Source of the DNA: Melaminivora jejuensis
GTDB taxonomy: Bacteria; Pseudomonadota; Gammaproteobacteria; Burkholderiales; Burkholderiaceae_C
Length of the DNA stretch: 64,000 bases
Direction of reading: 5' to 3'
Assembly: GCF_017811175.1 (NCBI RefSeq)
Contig: NZ_JACWIJ010000002.1
Span: 3,608,501-3,672,500 of the forward strand
Shown: positions 58,723-64,000 of the stretch, in pieces
How the letters are laid out: each line of letters starts with the position of its first letter
Position numbering within the stretch: the first letter of the stretch is position 1
Position numbers and translations under genes: made by a program
The notes under the pieces: model-generated
What the model saw: only the letters and a program-made list of their open reading frames with translations
Databases searched by the model: none
What the model was told of the DNA's origin: nothing

Positions 58723-59876
58723 ACGAATCGCATAGCCCTGCCGGCATTGGCTCCTTCCCCCTCTGGGGGAAGGCTGGGATGGGGGCCGGTTTGATGGATA
58801 CCAACGGTATGGGTGGCGGCGCCGGCCCTCACTCCAACCCTTCCCCAGGGGAAGAGGGAGCAAGAGGAGAGCCGTTGGTGCAGGCGCGCGACCTGGCGCG
58901 CACCTTCGATGTCTCGCCGCCCTGGCTCAACCGCGTGCTGGAGGGCAAGCCGCGCCTGCTGCTGCACGCCGTCGATGGCGTGAGCTTCGACATCGAGCGC
59001 GGCAAGACGCTGGCGCTGGTGGGCGAGTCGGGCTGTGGCAAAAGCACCGTGGCGCGCCTGCTGGTGGGCCTGTACGCACCCACGCGCGGCGGCTTTGCCT
59101 TCGACGGGCAGGATGCGCACGCGGCGTTCAAGGGGCGCGATGCCCGCGCCATGCGCCGGCGCATCCAGATGATTTTTCAAGACCCCTATGCCAGCCTGAA
59201 CCCGCGCTGGCTGGTACGCGACATCATCGCCGAGCCGCTGCGCGAGCACGGCATCCTGACCGACAAGGCGGCACTTGCCCAGCGCGTGGGCGAGCTGCTG
59301 CAGTCCGTGGGCCTGTCGCCGCTGGACGCGGCCAAGTACCCGCACCAGTTCTCGGGCGGGCAGCGCCAGCGCATCTCGATCGCCCGGGCGCTGGCCACCG
59401 AGCCTGAGTTCCTGGTCTGCGACGAGCCGACCTCGGCGCTCGACGTGTCCGTGCAGGCCCAGGTGCTGAACATCATGAAAGACCTGCAGCGCCAGCAGGG
59501 CCTGACCTATCTGTTCATCAGCCACAACCTGGCGGTGGTGCGGCATGTGAGCGACCAGGTCGGCGTGATGTACCTGGGTCGCCTGGTGGAGCTGGCCGAC
59601 AAGGCCACGCTGTTTGCCGCGCCGCGCCACCCCTACACACGCATGTTGCTCGACGCCATCCCCAAGATGCACGACACGGGCCGGGCGCGCACGCCGGTGC
59701 AGGGCGAGGTGCCCAACCCTTTGAATCCGCCGCCGGGCTGTGCCTTCAACCCGCGCTGCCCCTGGGCCAACGAGCGCTGCCGCGTCGAGCGGCCCGAGTT
59801 GCTCGACGCCGGCGACGGCACGCGCGTGGCCTGCCATGCGGTGCAGGAGGGGCGCATCGACCCGGCAGGGCCGTGA
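58719..59876 (+). CDS. Peptide ABC transporter ATPase (DppF/OppF type) with repeat-encoded N-terminus
   Basis: 385 residues from the ATG that overlaps the dppD-type stop. Conserved sequence begins only at residue 52 ([20 protein letters not shown]). Walker [17 protein letters not shown], signature [15 protein letters not shown], Walker [14 protein letters not shown] and [14 protein letters not shown] are intact. Residues 10-48 ([13 protein letters not shown], then [15 protein letters not shown]) are read from two inverted family B repeats. The extension is in frame and keeps the coupling. Confidence 0.93.
   Translation: MNESHSPAGIGSFPLWGKAGMGAGLMDTNGMGGGAGPHSNPSPGEEGARGEPLVQARDLARTFDVSPPWLNRVLEGKPRLLLHAVDGVSFDIERGKTLALVGESGCGKSTVARLLVGLYAPTRGGFAFDGQDAHAAFKGRDARAMRRRIQMIFQDPYASLNPRWLVRDIIAEPLREHGILTDKAALAQRVGELLQSVGLSPLDAAKYPHQFSGGQRQRISIARALATEPEFLVCDEPTSALDVSVQAQVLNIMKDLQRQQGLTYLFISHNLAVVRHVSDQVGVMYLGRLVELADKATLFAAPRHPYTRMLLDAIPKMHDTGRARTPVQGEVPNPLNPPPGCAFNPRCPWANERCRVERPELLDAGDGTRVACHAVQEGRIDPAGP
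58750..58862. repeat. Inverted pair of family B repeats inside the second ATPase gene
   Basis: GCTCCTTCCCCCTCTGGGGG then AAGGCTGGGATGGGGGCC (58750-58788), and CCCTCACTCCAACCCTTCCC then CAGGGGAAGAGGGAG (58824-58862). Confidence 0.8.
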
Positions 59877-59883
59877 ATTTGCA

Positions 59884-59936
59884 TGAAAAATGCCGCAAAG
59901 CGTTGCTGGGCAAGCGGAGATAGCTATGCAAATGAG
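59884..59936 (-). repeat. Family A interspersed repeat
   Basis: The plus strand shows AAATGCCGCAAAGCGTTGCT then GGGCAAGCGGAGATAGCTAT. In-frame ATGs for the nucleotidase frame (59926, 59932) lie at its edge. Confidence 0.65.
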
Positions 59937-59969
59937 AGTTGCAATGTCCAGGTGGCTGCGTGTTTTTGC

Positions 59970-60260
59970 GCTCTTTCCCCTGCTGGGGGAAGGCCGGGAT
60001 GGGAGCCGCGCCCGCAGTGAGCGCAGCGCCCGAACTGGCCCCCACCCCAGCCCTTCCCCAGAGGGGGAGGGAGCACCGAAGCAATACCCGGCCCAGCGCG
60101 CCACGGGCCATCCCAGCCCTCTCCCAAGGGGGGAGCGGGCAGACGAGTTGGCGCAGCTTGCGTGCGCCGACGGTGCCTCCAGACCTTTCCCAGCGAGCAA
60201 GAGCGCGCCCGGTTCCGACTCCCTCTCCCGCGTGCGGGAGAGGGTGGGGGTGAGGGGGCC
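59970..60260. repeat. Cluster of four family B repeats (two inverted pairs)
   Basis: Elements at 59970-60008, 60038-60074, 60108-60140 and 60217-60260, with alternating orientation. All share the CCCC-AG-GGGG-type stem. They occupy most of the 373 bases (59877-60249) before the nucleotidase start I prefer; nothing else is visible there. Confidence 0.8.
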
Positions 60261-62150
60261 TGCTGCGGGCGCTGCGGCCCTCGCCCTGTCCCTCCTGCTG
60301 GCCGGCTGTGGCGGCTCCGGCCCGGTGCAGCCGCTGCCGCCCGCTGATGCGGCCTACCAGCTGACCATCCTGCACCTCAACGACCACCACTCCAACCTGC
60401 AGCCGCGCGCCGCCACGGTGCAGCTCGACGACGGCGCGGGCCGGCGCATCCCTGTCGCCATGGAGGTCGGCGGCTTTGCCCGCGTGGCCGGCGCCCTGGA
60501 TGAACTGGCCGCCGCTGCCGGCCCCAATGTGCTCAAGCTGCACGCCGGCGACGCGCTGACCGGCACGCTGTACTTCGAGCGCGCCGGCAGCGCCGGCGAG
60601 GCCGATGCAGCCCTCATGGACGTGGCCTGCTTCGATGCCTTCACCCTGGGCAACCACGAGTTCGACAAGGGCGACAGCACGCTCAAGGGCTTTCTGGATC
60701 GCCTGGCCGCAGGCCGCTGCCCGGTGCCGGTGCTCAGTGCCAATACCCGCTTCGGCGCTGCGTCCGCGCTGCACGAGAGCCGCGCGCCCGGCATGGTGCA
60801 GCCCTCGGTGGTGCTGCGCCGTAGCGGGCAGGACATCGGCATAGTCGGCGTCACCGTGGCCTACAAGACCCGGGTGTCCTCGGCGCCCGACCCCGGCACG
60901 CAGTTCGAGGACGAGGCCACAGCGGTGCAGCGCGAGATCGACCGCCTCAGCGCGCGCGGCATCGACAAGATCATCGTCCTGAGCCACGTCGGCCACGAGG
61001 CCGAGCTGCGCCTGGCCGAGCGCCTGCGCGGCGTCGATGTCATCGTCGGCGGCGACTCGCACACCCTGCTGGGGCCGCCGGCCATGGCCCAGGCCGGACT
61101 GGGCACGCCCACGGGCGCGTACCCGGCGCGCACGCGCAATGCCGACGGCCAGCCGGTCTGCGTGGTGCAGGCGGCCGAGTTCTCGCAGGTGCTGGGCGAG
61201 CTGCGCGTGCGCTTCGACGCGCGCGGCAACGTGCTCGATTGCAGCGGTACGGCGCATGTGCTGGTGGGCGAGACCATGCGCGTCGATGGCCAGCCGCCCG
61301 CGCCGGCGCTGGCGCAGCAGCTGGCCGCCAGCCGCGCAGCCACGGGCTTTCTGCGCGTGACCCAGCCCTCCGCCGCTGCCCTGGCGGCGCTGGCGCCCTT
61401 CGAGGCGCGCGTGGCCGACTTTGCCCGCACGCCGGTCGCCGTGGTGCCCGAGGAGCTGTGCGCGCGCCGCGTGCCGGGCGGGCCGGGCAGTCTGGATCAT
61501 GGCCGCTCCAGCGCCGCCTGCAACGCCCTGGGCCACGTCGATCAGCATGGCGGCGACATCCAGCAGCTCGTCGCCCAGGCCTATCTGGACGTGGCGCGGC
61601 TGCGCTATGGCGGGGCTGACGTGGCGCTGCAGCACGGCGGCGGTGTGCGCACGCCGCTGCTGGGCACGGTGACTGCCGAGCAGATCATCGGCGTGCTGCC
61701 CTTTGGCAACACGCTGTGGCGTCTGGACGTGAGCGGGGCCGAGCTCAAGGGGATGCTGGAAGACGGCATCGAGGCCGTCTGGGGCCGGGTGGCTCCACTG
61801 GGCCGTACCCCTACGCCGCCGGGCTGCGCTTTGCCGTCGATGTGACGCGCCCGCGTGGCGCGCGCATCAGCGAGCTGCAGCTCCACGACCCGGCCAGCGA
61901 CCGCTGGGGCGCGCTGGACGAGAAGCGCATGTACCGCCTGTTCGTGCCGCAGTACACGGCACGCGGTGGCGACCGCAACCTGACCCTGGCCGGCGTGCCG
62001 CCCGAGCGTCGGCTGGACATCGGCGTGCTCGACGCCGACCTGCTGCTGGACTGGATCGCGCTGCAGCCGCGCGATACTGCCACCGGCCTGCCGTTGCTGG
62101 CGCGCCGGCCCACCAGCCGCTACAGCACGCAGCAGTTCACCGACCATTGA
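60250..62150 (+). CDS. 5'-nucleotidase/metallophosphatase lipoprotein, frameshifted
   Basis: A UshA-type bifunctional nucleotidase. The lipoprotein signal (PAAGAAALALSLLLAGC) places it in the envelope. The metallophosphatase domain has TILHLNDHHSNLQP, TLGNHEFDKGDSTL and VLSHVGHEAEL, with VIVGGDSHTLLGP. The C-terminal 5_nucleotid domain holds VALQHGGGVRTPLLG and GVLPFGNTLWRLD. The frame breaks at 61775-61778; one extra G gives WGPGGSTGPYPYAAGLRFAV and continues to 62150. I choose GTG 60250 because the lipobox must be near the N-terminus. The frame is open back to 59926 (MSRWLRVFALF), probably the original start. Confidence 0.87.
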
Positions 62151-62172
62151 CCCCACAGGAAAGGAATCGACC

Positions 62173-62676
62173 ATGAGCCAGAACTTCAACCTGAGCAGCC
62201 CGGACATCGTGGACGGCGCGAGCATAGACGCGCGTTTCGAGTTCAACGATTTCGGCTGCGGTGGCGAGAACCGCTCGCCCGTGCTGCGCTGGTCGGGTGC
62301 GCCCGAGGGTGCCAAGAGTTTTGCCGTGACCTGCTACGACCCGGATGCGCCCACCGGCTCGGGCTTTTGGCATTGGTACGTGATCGACCTGCCGGCTGAC
62401 ACGACCGAGCTGGCCGCCGACGCCGGCGCCAAGGGCGGGGCGAATCTGCCAGCCGGCGCGCGCCACATCCGCAACGACTATGGCCAATACGCCTGGGGCG
62501 GCATGTGCCCGCCGCCGGGCGACAAACCGCACCGCTACATCTTCACCGTCCATGCCCTGTCGGTGGCGCGCATCGACGTGCCGGATGACGCGCCGGCGGC
62601 GCTGGCCGGCTTCATGGTCAACATGAACACCTTGGCCAAGGCCAGCTTCACGGCGACCTACGGTCGCCCGGCCTGA
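62173..62676 (+). CDS. YbhB/YbcL-family (PEBP-like) protein
   Basis: 167 residues of the phosphatidylethanolamine-binding/Raf-kinase-inhibitor fold. The ligand site is marked by CYDPDAPTGSGFWHWYVIDL, and YIFTVHALSV follows. Bacterial members have no agreed function. GGAAAGGAA precedes the ATG 22 bases after the nucleotidase stop, so the two are likely co-transcribed. Confidence 0.9.
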   Translation: MSQNFNLSSPDIVDGASIDARFEFNDFGCGGENRSPVLRWSGAPEGAKSFAVTCYDPDAPTGSGFWHWYVIDLPADTTELAADAGAKGGANLPAGARHIRNDYGQYAWGGMCPPPGDKPHRYIFTVHALSVARIDVPDDAPAALAGFMVNMNTLAKASFTATYGRPA

Positions 62677-62682
62677 GGCACT

Positions 62683-62710
62683 GCCCTTCCCCAGTGGGGG
62701 AGGGAGAAAA
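62683..62710 (+). repeat. Family B hairpin repeat (single, short)
   Basis: CCCTTCCCCAGTGGGGGAGG: a hairpin between two convergent genes, possibly ending transcripts. Confidence 0.5.
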
Positions 62711-62719
62711 AGCCCCCGC

Positions 62720-63565
62720 TCAGGTATAGCGCTTGGCCCGCAGGTTGTTCTTCATCTGCTGCAAGAGTGGCTGCAGCGGCTCACCGATGCGCAGCGCCAC
62801 GCGCGTGGCCAGCACATCAATGACCAGCAGGTGCAGCAGGCGCGACACCATGGGGCTGTAGCGGTCGTAGCCCTCGGGGTGGTCGGCGGCCAGGTGGATC
62901 TGGCACGAATGCGCCAGGGGCGAGCCGCTGGCCGTGATGGCAATCGTCGTCGCGCCGCGCCGGCGCGCGATGTCGGCGGCGTCCATCAGGTCGCGCGTAC
63001 GCCCCGAATTGCTGATGATGACCGCGCAGTCGCCCGGCTGCAGCAGCGTCGCACTCATGACCTGCATGTGCCCGTCACTGGCGCTGAGGCTGGTGATGCC
63101 TAAGCGAAAGAACTTGTGCTGCGCGTCCTGCGCCACGATGCCGGAGTTGCCCGCGCCATAGAACTCGATGCGCCGCCCGGTCTGCCAGGTGGCGGCAATC
63201 GCTTCGGCGGCGCGATCCAGCGCCTGGACGCTTGCGGCATTGCGGTACTGCAGAAAGGCCGCAACGGCGTTATCCACCACCTTGACCAGCACCTCGCCCG
63301 TGCCGTCATCGGCGTCCACGCTGCGGTGGATGAAGGGCACGCCCTCGCTCACGCTGCCGGCCAGGCGCAGCTTGAAGTCCGCCAGGCCGCCATAGCCCAT
63401 GCTGCGGCAAAAGCGCACCACAGTAGGCTTGCTGACCTGGGCGCGCGCGGCCAGCTCGCGCACCGGCAGGCGGGCAAAGGCGCGCGGATCCTGCAGTACC
63501 AGGCGTGCCACGCGCTGCTCGGCCGGCGCCAGCGAGGGCAGCGAGGCGGTGATGCGCTCTAGCAT
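62720..63565 (-). CDS. hexR: RpiR-family regulator, HexR-like
   Basis: 281 residues: an N-terminal RpiR helix-turn-helix (RELAARAQVSKPTVVRFCRS) and a C-terminal SIS sugar-phosphate domain (EFYGAGNSGIVAQDAQHKF; DCAVIISNSGRTRDLMD). HexR represses zwf and Entner-Doudoroff genes and senses KDPG. Adjacency to zwf supports this name. The start at 63565 overlaps the zwf stop by seven bases; hexR lies downstream of zwf on the same strand. Confidence 0.88.
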   Translation of the reverse strand: MLERITASLPSLAPAEQRVARLVLQDPRAFARLPVRELAARAQVSKPTVVRFCRSMGYGGLADFKLRLAGSVSEGVPFIHRSVDADDGTGEVLVKVVDNAVAAFLQYRNAASVQALDRAAEAIAATWQTGRRIEFYGAGNSGIVAQDAQHKFFRLGITSLSASDGHMQVMSATLLQPGDCAVIISNSGRTRDLMDAADIARRRGATTIAITASGSPLAHSCQIHLAADHPEGYDRYSPMVSRLLHLLVIDVLATRVALRIGEPLQPLLQQMKNNLRAKRYT

Positions 63566-64000
63566 TCCTCGGCCCAGGTATTGCCGTCGCGCGCCACCAG
63601 GGCGCTGGCTGCGCCCGGCCCCCAGGTGCCGGCGGCGTAGGGGCGCGGGCCGTCGCCGCGCGCGTTCTGCTCGTCCCAAAATTCCATGATCGGCTCGACC
63701 CAGCGCCACGCGGCTTCCTGCTCGTCGGCGCGCACGAACAGGTTCAGCCGCCCGTCGATCACGTCCAGCAGCAGGCGCTCGTAGGCGCCCACGCGCTTGG
63801 CGCCAAAGCGCTGGTCAAAGTCTAGATCCAGCGTCACCGGCGTCAGGGCCGGCGCCTCGCGGGCCGGGCTGGGCCTGGCTGCGGCACCAGCGCCGGTGCG
63901 CCGGTCGTTGGCGGCGGCGGCGAACAGGTGCAGCTCCAGTCCATCGCGCGGCTGCAGGTGGATGACCAGCCGGTTGGCGCCGCACGCGAGCGGCGTGCGG
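63559..64000 (-). CDS. zwf: Glucose-6-phosphate dehydrogenase, C-terminal part (window edge)
   Basis: The last 146 or so residues of G6PDH, open to the end of the window. RLVIHLQPRDGLELHLFAAA and LDLDFDQRFGAKRVGAYERL are typical, as is LLDVIDGRLNLFVRADEQEA and WRWVEPIMEFW. The enzyme makes 6-phosphogluconolactone and NADPH. A short insert (RRTGAGAAARPSPAREAPAL) before the LDLDF strand may be species-specific. Confidence 0.95.
   Translation of the reverse strand, partial: RTPLACGANRLVIHLQPRDGLELHLFAAAANDRRTGAGAAARPSPAREAPALTPVTLDLDFDQRFGAKRVGAYERLLLDVIDGRLNLFVRADEQEAAWRWVEPIMEFWDEQNARGDGPRPYAAGTWGPGAASALVARDGNTWAEEC

Overview
The window is very GC-rich, densely packed proteobacterial chromosome. 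Gene content points to a betaproteobacterium of the Comamonadaceae type: a gspC/gspG-N-D-E type II secretion (T2SS) locus, paired cyanophycin synthetases with their DUF1854/ABC neighbours, two classical Gram-negative porins, and many copies of a short intergenic element built around AGCTATCAGCGCTTGCC. I see no rRNA, tRNA, CRISPR array, phage or complete transposon. The assignment is inferred from gene families and order, not from a search.

Layout. 1-6.2 kb: frameshifted CAP/SCP-domain protein, cbpM-cbpA co-chaperone pair, Lrp/AsnC regulator, glmS, and a remnant of an HTH antitoxin-like gene. 6.2-18.1 kb: corA; a four-gene operon (GT2 glycosyltransferase, acyl-CoA dehydrogenase-like, PIG-L deacetylase, SAM methyltransferase); two small proteins; and a signalling block (hybrid kinase, CheR, CheB, REC-kinase fusion, lone receiver). 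A promoter-like motif recurs before four of these units and suggests one regulon. 18.2-28.1 kb: DsbA/FrnE-like oxidoreductase, creA, cphA, a second cphA-like gene with a degenerate Mur-ligase P-loop, then a divergent ABC exporter-type protein, a DUF1854 protein and a hypothetical. 28.1-44.1 kb: a cytosolic 5'-nucleotidase and the T2SS genes (gspF apart from the rest, then E, D, N, M, L, K, J, I, H, G, with gspC divergent), interrupted by an Aer-like chemoreceptor and a luciferase-like flavin oxidoreductase. 44.1-52.5 kb: adenosine deaminase-like lipoprotein, cobalamin genes (phosphatase, cobS), ilvA, OsmC-family protein, two porins. 52.6-59.9 kb: a dipeptide/oligopeptide ABC operon with an M20 amidohydrolase embedded in it. 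59.9-64 kb: 5'-nucleotidase lipoprotein, PEBP-family protein, hexR and the 3' part of zwf.

Two genome-scale phenomena stand out. First, at least three families of short repeats (A: AGCTATCAGCGCTTGCC type; B: paired CCCCCAGAGGGGG hairpins; C: GTGCGTGGT type) sit between genes and also inside coding sequence. At six loci (gspH, gspJ, gspK, gspN, the second peptide-ABC ATPase and the nucleotidase lipoprotein) a repeat cluster lies between a coupled or plausible start codon and the first conserved residue, with the frame left open, so N-termini are repeat-encoded or the start has moved onto repeat DNA. Family A also encodes the GspD signal peptide and the end of the Lrp protein. Second, seven genes are broken by a single-base length change in a G or C run. 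This looks more like an assembly homopolymer problem than real decay, so those products should be read through the frameshift.
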